NCBI GenBank assembly: GCA_964604875.1
Contig: CAZSAC010000060.1
Span: 1-6,842, forward strand
Direction of reading: 5' to 3'
Origin: JAVVSR01 sp964604875
GTDB lineage: Bacteria > Bacillota > Clostridia > Christensenellales > CAG-917
Length of the DNA stretch: 6,842 bases
A program made the translations under genes and the position numbers. Of this stretch, positions 1-5,338 are shown one piece after another. The notes under the pieces are model-generated. The model saw nothing but the letters and a program-made list of their open reading frames with translations. It was not told the DNA's origin and made no database searches. Each line of letters begins with the position of its first letter. The stretch's first letter is position 1.

Positions 1-789
1 GCCGCCTTGGACGAGGAGGAACGTTCTCGTATTGAGGAGGAAGACGGCAATCTTTTAACTATTTTCGATATTCCTGTTTTAGAGGAAGACGACGATAGCG
101 ATTATTATACGTATACTACCTTGCCGTTTGCGTTTATTAGTAATAGGAAAACCGTTGTTACGGTTTGTTTAAAGGATACGATTATCACCCAAAACTTTAT
201 GACGGGCAGGGTTAAAAGCTTTTCAACTAGTAAAAGAACAAGGTTTTTATTGCAACTTCTTTACGCTACAAGCACAAAGTTTTTGCAATATCTACGTCAA
301 CTAGATAAAACCAGCACTAGAATTCAAAATGAGCTTAACAAAAGTATGAAAAATAAGGAGCTAATCCAGCTTTTGGATATAGAAAAATCCTTTGTTTATT
401 TTTCCACGTCGTTGAGAGGTAACGGTTTTGTTATTGATAAAATTCACCGCACGGAAGGGCTGAAGTTTTATGATGAAGATATCGATTTATGGGAAGACGT
501 TGGCATTGAAAACCGTCAGGCTATTGAAATGTGTAATATCTACCGTGATATTTTATCGGGCACGATGGACGCATTCGCCTCTGTCATAAGCAATAACTTA
601 AATATTGTTATGCGTTGGTTGACTGTCTTGACGCTTTTGGTGGCGATTCCTTCGATGATTGCAAGCTTCTTTGGTATGAATACGGGGGTGCCGTGGCAGG
701 GAGAGCTATACGGCTTCTATATTGTAATTGGCATCTCGGTTGTAATTTGCGCTATTGTTGGAGCAGTTGTAATCAAAAGAAAGAGATAA
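1..789 (+). CDS. corA: CorA-family magnesium/divalent cation transporter, 3' part
   Basis: Inner-membrane channel of the CorA family, which imports Mg2+ (some members carry Co2+, Ni2+ or Zn2+) as a pentamer. The reading frame is open from base 1 (Ala-Ala-Leu-Asp-Glu-Glu-Glu), and the family usually has about 310-320 residues, so some 50-60 N-terminal residues lie outside the window. The TTG at 7-9 is an internal codon in the conserved 'LD.eE' region, not a start. Visible parts are the cytoplasmic alpha/beta domain, an acidic EEDDDSD patch (about 82-102), the long stalk helix (about 310-610), TM1 (about 613-672, RWLTVLTLLVAIPSMIASFF), the GMN selectivity signature (673-681) followed by TGVPW, TM2 (about 709-777) and a basic KRKR tail. 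The periplasmic loop is short, as in the family. A terminator follows directly, so this gene is not part of the downstream operon. Family assignment is firm; ion specificity cannot be read from sequence. Confidence 0.95.
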   Translation, partial: AALDEEERSRIEEEDGNLLTIFDIPVLEEDDDSDYYTYTTLPFAFISNRKTVVTVCLKDTIITQNFMTGRVKSFSTSKRTRFLLQLLYATSTKFLQYLRQLDKTSTRIQNELNKSMKNKELIQLLDIEKSFVYFSTSLRGNGFVIDKIHRTEGLKFYDEDIDLWEDVGIENRQAIEMCNIYRDILSGTMDAFASVISNNLNIVMRWLTVLTLLVAIPSMIASFFGMNTGVPWQGELYGFYIVIGISVVICAIVGAVVIKRKR

Positions 790-794
790 TTTTT

Positions 795-820
795 AGGCGA
801 CCTATGGTCGCCTTTTTTGT
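795..820 (+). terminator. Intrinsic terminator after corA
   Basis: An 8-bp perfect stem AGGCGACC (795-802) / GGTCGCCT (806-813) with a TAT loop is followed by a six-T run (813-818). It begins 6 nt after the corA stop codon and separates corA from the next promoter. On the - strand there is only a short T tract, so it probably acts mainly on + strand transcripts. Confidence 0.92.
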
Positions 821-860
821 TGCATTTTTATAAACAAGGGGATACGCGCGTTTTACAGTG

Positions 861-889
861 TTGACTTTGTTTTTATATAATGTTATAAT
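861..889 (+). promoter_or_regulatory. Sigma-A promoter with extended -10 for the lipoprotein-ZIP-tsaC-ywlE operon
   Basis: TTGACT at 861-866 (5 of 6 to the -35 consensus), a 17-bp spacer, then TATAAT at 884-889 (perfect) preceded by TG at 881-882 (extended -10). Transcription should start near 896, giving a leader of about 28 nt. A second TATAAT at 876-881 is only 9 bp from the -35, so it is unlikely to be used with this -35. An 8-bp palindrome ACGCGCGT (844-851) lies just upstream; its role is unknown. Confidence 0.88.
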
Positions 890-911
890 AATTTACTCTA
901 AAGTATTACTT

Positions 912-918
912 AGGCGGG
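912..918 (+). promoter_or_regulatory. Ribosome binding site that decides the start at 924
   Basis: AGGCGGG, 5 nt before ATG 924, is a one-mismatch Shine-Dalgarno sequence. The same frame is open back to a TTG at 858, but that codon lies upstream of the promoter -35, so it cannot be on the main transcript. ATG 924 also puts a clean lipoprotein signal peptide at the N-terminus. Confidence 0.75.
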
Positions 919-923
919 TTAAA

Positions 924-2666
924 ATGAAACAGTTTTACAAAATTACAATATTTTTCGTTTTGATTATTTCTCTCTTTTCGTTGTCGGCGTGCAAGGACGA
1001 GGAAAAGGAGATAATTCCGTATGACAGCCTTTTTGTTCAAAATAAGACGATGACTCCCTTTGAAAGCGCAGACTTAATTGCGTCATTAGGCGCCGGGGTT
1101 GAACCTTATTATTCAGTATCAGGCTCATCAAAAAACTATGATAATACATTTGTTGCAGCGTACGGGTTGTTTATTGTCCAAACAACCAAGGAAATAAATG
1201 GCGAAACTTTTAAGGTTTACGGGTTCTATTCCACCGAAAAGAAAAAGCTTTTGACAGAAATCAAATATGCTGAATTTGAAGTTTATCAGGGTATGATTGC
1301 TTTGCGTACTTCGGAAGGAAGATGCTCGCTTATCAAAACAAACGGCGACGTGATATTCGGCGAGGACGACGGCTATACTGCAACCTCGCTCAATTATTGT
1401 TTTTATCCTATCAGCAAAAACTACATTGCCACCAAAGCTAGCGGCGGTATGTTTTTTAATATCTGCGACACCGCGGGGAACTTTTTAAGAGACGAGGGCG
1501 GAAATTTATATAAGTTTGCCGGCGACTTCAGACAATATATCAAGGCGTATGACGATTATTTAATCCGCGTTGACGCCGCAACGTCTTCTTCGGCAAAAAA
1601 AATAAGCATAATTGATTTGAAAAAACCAACGATAGATAATGGCGTCGTTGTACCGTTTAGGACTTTTGTCGGCTCAACATTAAACTCCAACGTAAACGCT
1701 TTTTATCTAGGAAACGGCAATTTCTATTGCTATGATATGTATAAGGGCGATAAAGACGGCTATAGGTTTAAAGCTGCTGACGGCACCTATTACAAGGCGA
1801 CGCATTGGAGCTTTGACGCTAAGTCAAACGCCGTAATAGACCTACCACAAAATTATATTTTTACCACCATTATAAACGAATATAACGCTGAGGATTTACA
1901 AACTCCGATTGACGTTGAGGCATATATTAAAAAAGGATATTCCTTTGTTTCGGCGGGTTATTATATTGACGGAAAAACAGGGAACAACGACCAATTCTTA
2001 ATTGACAGTAACTTGAATATAATATTATCAATGACCTCACAGCTGGGGACTAACACCATTTATGACGAAAATAACGCTGAGTTTAGAGAGGTATTTTTGA
2101 CATATGTCGGCGGTATAGGCTTTAATTCTACCTCTGTTGGCGATATGCTTCTATACGATACAAACGGTAATATCATCTTAAGAAAAGAGGGTATTTATAA
2201 AAACGTTATTTACAATAACGGTATAGTTACAGCGCAAGTGGCGTATGAAGTAGAAAAGGATAAGTTGGTATACTATTATGGCGCTTGGACGTTAGACGGC
2301 GCGCCTATATTCGACGCTTATTCGAGAAAATATGAAAAAATGACTTGCTATATCGGTAGCTTTGCGCTTGTCGAAATGACAAACGCTAACGGAATTAGAA
2401 CTTGTTTTTTGGTTGATAAAGAGGGCGTTCATCACGAAATCCTTTCGGATATTGCAACGGCTGGCACAAGTTTTATCTATAAGCCGGGTTGCTTTACCTC
2501 AAAAACTACGATAAACAAAACAACTGTTTTTGGTGTAAAAACATATGATAATAAGGTTTTGATTGCCGAAGACAATGAAATGCTGATTATGGCGAAATAC
2601 GGGCTTAATCAAGTTGTGGTTTACGCAAAAAAGAACGGATTTTGGAATTTATACGTTTTGAAATAG
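924..2666 (+). CDS. Secreted lipoprotein of unknown function, possible beta-propeller/WG-like repeats
   Basis: I do not recognise a named family. The 580-residue product starts MKQFYK, has a hydrophobic signal stretch and a lipobox LSAC with Cys23, so it should be lipidated and anchored on the outside of the membrane. The mature part is rich in Tyr, Asn, Asp and Gly. It contains spaced short beta-hairpin-like units of the kind 'D-x-x-G-x-I-hydrophobic': TNGDVIF (139-145), DTAGNFL (182-188), DSNLNIIL (361-368), DTNGNIIL (412-419), TLDGAPIF (456-463) and VDKEGVHHEI (497-506). The C-terminus KKNGFWNLYVLK resembles the start of a WG-type repeat. This suggests a repeat protein of beta-propeller or WG type; that is inference and the repeats are weak. 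It is first in a probable operon, 21 nt before the ZIP gene, with a 28-nt leader and its own strong promoter. A solute-sensing or surface-binding role is possible but not shown. Confidence 0.85.
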   Translation: MKQFYKITIFFVLIISLFSLSACKDEEKEIIPYDSLFVQNKTMTPFESADLIASLGAGVEPYYSVSGSSKNYDNTFVAAYGLFIVQTTKEINGETFKVYGFYSTEKKKLLTEIKYAEFEVYQGMIALRTSEGRCSLIKTNGDVIFGEDDGYTATSLNYCFYPISKNYIATKASGGMFFNICDTAGNFLRDEGGNLYKFAGDFRQYIKAYDDYLIRVDAATSSSAKKISIIDLKKPTIDNGVVVPFRTFVGSTLNSNVNAFYLGNGNFYCYDMYKGDKDGYRFKAADGTYYKATHWSFDAKSNAVIDLPQNYIFTTIINEYNAEDLQTPIDVEAYIKKGYSFVSAGYYIDGKTGNNDQFLIDSNLNIILSMTSQLGTNTIYDENNAEFREVFLTYVGGIGFNSTSVGDMLLYDTNGNIILRKEGIYKNVIYNNGIVTAQVAYEVEKDKLVYYYGAWTLDGAPIFDAYSRKYEKMTCYIGSFALVEMTNANGIRTCFLVDKEGVHHEILSDIATAGTSFIYKPGCFTSKTTINKTTVFGVKTYDNKVLIAEDNEMLIMAKYGLNQVVVYAKKNGFWNLYVLK

Positions 2667-2687
2667 AGATTTATTAGGAAGGAATAT

Positions 2688-3443
2688 ATGCTTGAAGTAA
2701 TTTTATATGGAATTGTCGCCGGCATAATCGGCACGCTTTTGGGCGGGATTGTGAGCGCAATTCTTGGCAAACGAGACAATGTTGTCGCAGTCCTATTTTG
2801 TATAGCCGGAGGGATTATGTTGGCAATCGTTTGCTTTGACCTAATTCCCGAAGCGCTTGCAATTTCAAATCTTCTTACTGTTGCCTTGAGTATGCTTGCC
2901 GGCGCGGCGATAGTTGTCATAATGGATATAATAATCCAAATAAAGTCGCCTACATATATAAAGACTCCAGAGGATGAAAACAACCCTGTTTTACGTCGAA
3001 AATCCCAAATGATTAAGGCGGGCTTTTTGATGATTTTTGCTATTGCGATGCACAATTTGCCTGAAGGGTTGGTTATCGGCTCAAGCGAGGCTGCGTCTAA
3101 AGGCTTATTGATGGCGCTTTTGATAGGGCTACATAATATCCCTGAAGGGATTGCAGTTGCGGCGCCGTTAATTGCAAGCGGTATGAAAAAATCCAAAGCC
3201 ATTTTGCTTACGGGCGCAACAGGTGTTCCAACTTTGATAGGCGCAATAATCGGCTATTATATTGGGGTGAAATCGCCGTCCTTTGTTTCAATAAGTTTGG
3301 GCATCGCCGCAGGAGCTATGCTGTGCATTATTTTCTCAGATATGATTCCCGAGGCGATAAAATTAAATGATAAAAAAGTTACGGGTTATGCTACTTTCCT
3401 TAGTTTATTAGCAGGAATTATATTGATAATCTCCCTAACTTGA
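2688..3443 (+). CDS. ZIP-family (GufA-like) divalent metal transporter
   Basis: Membrane transporter of the ZIP (ZIP/GufA/ZupT) superfamily, which moves Zn2+, Fe2+ or Mn2+ into the cytoplasm. The 251-residue length is normal for the bacterial GufA-like branch. About eight membrane segments can be traced. The metal-site signatures are HNLPEG at 122-127 (TM4) and HNIPEG at 149-154 (TM5). Symmetry-related acidic motifs FDLIPEA (50-56, TM2) and SDMIPEA (217-223, TM7) are also present, consistent with the inverted-repeat architecture of the fold. The TM3-TM4 loop (about 85-110) is charged but has no histidine cluster, unlike many eukaryotic ZIPs. A strong Shine-Dalgarno AGGAAGG (2676-2682) lies 5 nt before the ATG. 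It is read from the lipoprotein promoter and followed after 14 nt by tsaC. Metal preference and direction cannot be settled from sequence. Confidence 0.93.
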   Translation: MLEVILYGIVAGIIGTLLGGIVSAILGKRDNVVAVLFCIAGGIMLAIVCFDLIPEALAISNLLTVALSMLAGAAIVVIMDIIIQIKSPTYIKTPEDENNPVLRRKSQMIKAGFLMIFAIAMHNLPEGLVIGSSEAASKGLLMALLIGLHNIPEGIAVAAPLIASGMKKSKAILLTGATGVPTLIGAIIGYYIGVKSPSFVSISLGIAAGAMLCIIFSDMIPEAIKLNDKKVTGYATFLSLLAGIILIISLT

Positions 3444-3457
3444 CATTACGGTGAAAA

Positions 3458-4441
3458 ATGAAAACGCAGGTTTTAGGTGAAGAAGGAATTGATTTAGCGG
3501 CGCAACTGCTTGCTTCGGGCGAGGTGGTTGCGTTTCCGACCGAGACCGTTTACGGTTTAGGTGGCGACGCTTTTTCCGACGACGCTATCAAAAAAATTTA
3601 TGAGGCAAAAGGGAGACCGTCGGATAATCCGCTGATTGTTCATATTGCCCAAATAGATGACGTAAACAAGGTTGCTTTAGAAGTTCCCGATGTTTTTTTC
3701 TGTCTTGCAAAAAAGTTTATGCCCGGCCCGCTTACGGTTATTTTAAAGAAGAAAAGCTGCGTGCCGTATTCTACTACGGGGGGTTTGGATACTGTTGCGG
3801 TTAGATTTCCCTCTAACCCTATTGCAAATCAAATCATCAAAAAATCAGGCACATTAATCGCCGCTCCCAGCGCAAACAGCTCGATGCATATTTCTCCCAC
3901 TAAGGCGGAGCACGTTTTTGAAGACCTCAACGGCAAAATTCCTTTGATTATCGACGGGGGGACGTGCGACGTCGGGATAGAATCCACTGTTATAACCCTA
4001 GCCACCGATATTCCCACAATTTTGCGTCCGGGGATTATTACCGAAAGCGATTTATTGGAAGTCTTAGACGCCGTCACCGTTTTTAAAGGAAAGGTTGAAA
4101 GGGCAGAAGCCCCCGGAATGAAATATAAGCATTATGCGCCAAAATGCGACGCTGTTGCGGCAAGCTCTCCGGAGAAGGCTTTAGAGCTATACCGACAAAA
4201 AGAAAAAGAAGGTTTACGCCCCGTTATCCTTGCGTTGGATAAAAATTTGAATGCTTACGCGTCTTGCAATATAATTGAGCTGGGGCAGACAGGGCAAGAC
4301 GTGGCAAGAGCCGTTTATAACGCATTGCACGAAGCGGAACAGAACTTTGGGTTTATCATTGTGGACAAGCTACCCGTCGGGGGCGTTTTTGACTCTGTTT
4401 CCAATAGACTGAAAAAAGCCACGGCAGGACGGGAGGAATAA
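3458..4441 (+). CDS. tsaC: Threonylcarbamoyl-AMP synthase, two-domain Sua5/YwlC type
   Basis: Cytoplasmic enzyme that makes L-threonylcarbamoyl-AMP from threonine, bicarbonate and ATP, the first step of t6A37 formation on ANN-decoding tRNAs; TsaD with TsaB and TsaE completes the transfer. The YrdC-type catalytic domain (about 1-205) shows FPTETVYGLG (26-35), KGRPSDNPL (51-59), MPGPLT (88-93), RFPSNP (116-121), APSAN (136-140), DGG (166-168), GIESTVI (173-179) and ILRPG (188-192). The conserved linker PGMKYKHYAP (219-228) leads into a C-terminal Sua5 domain ending in NRLKKA. At 327 residues it is a normal Sua5, longer than the single-domain E. coli TsaC. The start is supported by GGTGA (3450-3454), 3 nt before ATG 3458. 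Only 1 nt separates its stop from the next ATG, so translation of the two is probably coupled. Confidence 0.96.
   Translation: MKTQVLGEEGIDLAAQLLASGEVVAFPTETVYGLGGDAFSDDAIKKIYEAKGRPSDNPLIVHIAQIDDVNKVALEVPDVFFCLAKKFMPGPLTVILKKKSCVPYSTTGGLDTVAVRFPSNPIANQIIKKSGTLIAAPSANSSMHISPTKAEHVFEDLNGKIPLIIDGGTCDVGIESTVITLATDIPTILRPGIITESDLLEVLDAVTVFKGKVERAEAPGMKYKHYAPKCDAVAASSPEKALELYRQKEKEGLRPVILALDKNLNAYASCNIIELGQTGQDVARAVYNALHEAEQNFGFIIVDKLPVGGVFDSVSNRLKKATAGREE
4431..4436 (+). promoter_or_regulatory. Shine-Dalgarno of ywlE inside the end of tsaC
   Basis: GGGAGG overlaps the last codons of tsaC (Gly-Arg-Glu-Glu-stop) and lies 6 nt before ATG 4443. The stop TAA (4439-4441) and the ATG are 1 nt apart, a layout that favours reinitiation by terminating ribosomes. 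Confidence 0.8.
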
Positions 4442-4442
4442 A

Positions 4443-4871
4443 ATGAAAAACATTCTTTTTGTTTGCACGGGAAACACTTGCCGTTCACCTATGGCGGAAC
4501 AAATTTTGAAAAATAAGCTAAAAGAGGCTCAAATTTTCGACGTTAGAGTTTCGTCGGCAGGTTTAAACGTTTTTCCTGAAAGCATAACAGAAAGCAAGGC
4601 AATTCAAGCGTTAAAAAACTTGGGTATCGTTGCCCGAAAGAAAAAAGCTAAACAGCTTACCGATAAACAGATTGCAAGCGCAGATTATATTATTACGATG
4701 ACCTCTGCGCAAAAAAATAAGATTTTTTCCAATAAGGTTTTTTCGATTGCAGAGCTCGCCAACGGAAGCGAGGTTTCAGACCCTTACGGACAGTCGCAAG
4801 ACGTTTACGATAAGACCGCTTTTATGCTTAAGCTTATGGTTGAAACCGTATTCAATAAAATTTGTAAATAA
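4443..4871 (+). CDS. ywlE: Low-molecular-weight protein phosphatase, probable protein-arginine phosphatase (YwlE type)
   Basis: Cytoplasmic phosphatase of the low-molecular-weight protein tyrosine phosphatase fold. The P-loop CTGNTCRSP (residues 8-16) carries the nucleophile Cys8, Arg14 and Ser15. The general acid loop is DPYGQS, with Asp113. The 142-residue length is usual. In B. subtilis YwlE a Thr at the fifth P-loop position (CTGNT, where tyrosine phosphatases have Ile or Leu) is the residue known to select phosphoarginine; Thr12 here matches it. YwlE reverses protein arginine phosphorylation by the McsB kinase, which marks proteins for ClpCP. The McsB partner is not in this window, so the substrate is inferred. 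It is last in the operon and followed at once by a terminator. The main alternative is an ordinary tyrosine phosphatase; an arsenate reductase is less likely given the P-loop. Confidence 0.92.
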   Translation: MKNILFVCTGNTCRSPMAEQILKNKLKEAQIFDVRVSSAGLNVFPESITESKAIQALKNLGIVARKKKAKQLTDKQIASADYIITMTSAQKNKIFSNKVFSIAELANGSEVSDPYGQSQDVYDKTAFMLKLMVETVFNKICK

Positions 4872-4872
4872 A

Positions 4873-4901
4873 AAGACGCAGAAATCTGCGTCTTAATTTT
4901 T
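4873..4901. terminator. Bidirectional intrinsic terminator between ywlE and SRP RNA
   Basis: A 10-bp perfect inverted repeat AAGACGCAGA (4873-4882) / TCTGCGTCTT (4885-4894) is flanked by TTTTT on the + strand (4897-4901, after AA). Read from the - strand it is followed immediately by a T-rich tract (complement of AAATAAAAA at about 4866-4874). It starts 2 nt after the ywlE stop codon and lies just beyond the 3' end of the convergent SRP RNA, so it can stop transcription from both sides. Confidence 0.9.
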
Positions 4902-4906
4902 AAAAT

Positions 4907-5176
4907 ACTGTGCGGTTGTAATTCGACAGTTCATACCGAAGTGATACTCCAACAGGTAGCTCCTTTAAGGTAACCTTGTGGCACACCTTGCAAACTGCTT
5001 AATGCTGCTGCGGTCAAGCTCTGACATGGTTCACAGCGCAACGTTGCACAAGACCTTAATATCGACACCCCTTATTGTAGCCGACCAACCATACAAAGGG
5101 CCTGATACAACTCCTCAGCTCCGCCTATAGAGGTTTTCGGATTACAGGGTACCCCTAGTCCCCCGCCTAGCACAGT
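4907..5176 (-). ncRNA. ffs: Signal recognition particle RNA, long Gram-positive type (scRNA/SRP large)
   Basis: RNA scaffold of the signal recognition particle; it binds Ffh and helps SRP dock with FtsY to target nascent membrane and secreted proteins. Read on the - strand, the S domain has GTGAACCATGTCAG, then GCAGCAGCATTAAG, the conserved Ffh-binding helix 8 core (about 5000-5034). The Alu domain has the GTACCCTGTAATCCG motif (5138-5152) after GTGCTAGGCGGGGG, typical of Bacillota and absent from the short E. coli 4.5S RNA. Helix 5 arms pair: 4965-4971 with 5053-5059 and 4975-4980 with 5047-5052, separated by a 3-nt bulge. The ends close with each other (4907-4913 with 5170-5176). The length of about 270 nt matches B. 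subtilis scRNA (271 nt). Ends are set from the promoter and the terminal helix, so they may be off by a few bases. The apical loop is unusual: UGAC or UUGACC instead of GGAA. Confidence 0.95.
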
Positions 5177-5183
5177 AATACGA

Positions 5184-5212
5184 ATTGTAGCATAGAAAAA
5201 AAACAAAGTCAA
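5184..5212 (-). promoter_or_regulatory. Extended -10 promoter of the SRP RNA gene
   Basis: On the - strand, TTGACT (5212-5207), a 17-bp spacer rich in T, and TACAAT (5189-5184) preceded by TGC (5192-5190). The predicted start, about 7-8 nt past the -10, is the A at 5176. This is exactly where the RNA terminal helix begins, so promoter and RNA structure support each other. Confidence 0.88.
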
Positions 5213-5302
5213 TAAAAAACCAAAATTTGCGGATTTAGTGAAAATTGCTTGCTATTTAGGGAAAATACCAAATAATGTAGCCCTTACATATTGGGCAACC
5301 CC
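5213..5302. other. Divergent intergenic spacer
   Basis: AT-rich spacer between the SRP RNA promoter (- strand) and the Ig-like lipoprotein promoter (+ strand). No reading frame with a start and ribosome binding site was found. The only structure noted is a weak GCCC (5280-5283) / GGGC (5293-5296) inverted repeat. Confidence 0.7.
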
Positions 5303-5331
5303 TTGACTATAAGTTGTTAAACTTATATAAT
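5303..5331 (+). promoter_or_regulatory. Sigma-A promoter of the Ig-like lipoprotein, giving a near-leaderless mRNA
   Basis: TTGACT (5303-5308), a 17-bp spacer, and TATAAT (5326-5331, perfect). A start 6-8 nt after the -10 falls at 5337-5339, while the ATG is 5339-5341. The transcript would therefore have a 5' leader of 0-2 nt. There is no Shine-Dalgarno sequence in the bases before the ATG. Confidence 0.85.
5308..5327. promoter_or_regulatory. Candidate operator: perfect dyad in the promoter spacer
   Basis: Arms TATAAGTT (5308-5315) and AACTTATA (5320-5327) are perfectly inverted around a 4-bp centre GTTA. The dyad fills the whole spacer, taking in the last base of the -35 and the first two of the -10. 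A protein bound here would block RNA polymerase, so a dimeric repressor site is the simplest reading. The AT-rich content leaves some possibility of chance. Confidence 0.5.
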
Positions 5332-5338
5332 ATAACGT

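Noticed and set aside
7..9. TTG at 7 as the start of corA
   Set aside because: The frame is open to base 1, the residues around it fit the internal LD-E-E region of CorA, and the visible protein is too short for the family.
615..833. Short + strand frame overlapping the corA end and running through the terminator
   Set aside because: It is out of frame within conserved CorA membrane segments and its end is encoded by the terminator hairpin.
844..851. ACGCGCGT palindrome upstream of the operon promoter
   Set aside because: It is only 8 bp, with no second copy seen in the window; noted in the promoter entry but not supported as an operator.
858..923. TTG at 858 as an upstream start of the first lipoprotein
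   Set aside because: It lies upstream of the -35 element, has no Shine-Dalgarno and would bury the signal peptide; ATG 924 has a ribosome binding site and an ideal lipoprotein signal.
2621..3202. Long open frame on the - strand opposite the ZIP gene
   Set aside because: It is antisense to a clear ZIP coding region, has no ribosome binding site and its product is low-complexity Ile/Ala/Pro-rich, as expected from the reverse of membrane-segment codons.
3440..3445. TTGACA as the -35 of a separate tsaC promoter
   Set aside because: No -10-like hexamer occurs 16-18 bp downstream (the region is already inside tsaC), and the match spans the ZIP stop codon by coincidence.
5013..5025. Alternative small hairpin GUCA...UGAC within the SRP RNA apex
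   Set aside because: It would compete with the conserved helix 8 fold; the surrounding SRP pairing is stronger and conserved.
5280..5296. GCCC / GGGC inverted repeat upstream of the Ig-like lipoprotein promoter
   Set aside because: Arms are only 4 bp with a 9-bp spacer, which is expected by chance; the dyad at 5308-5327 is far stronger.
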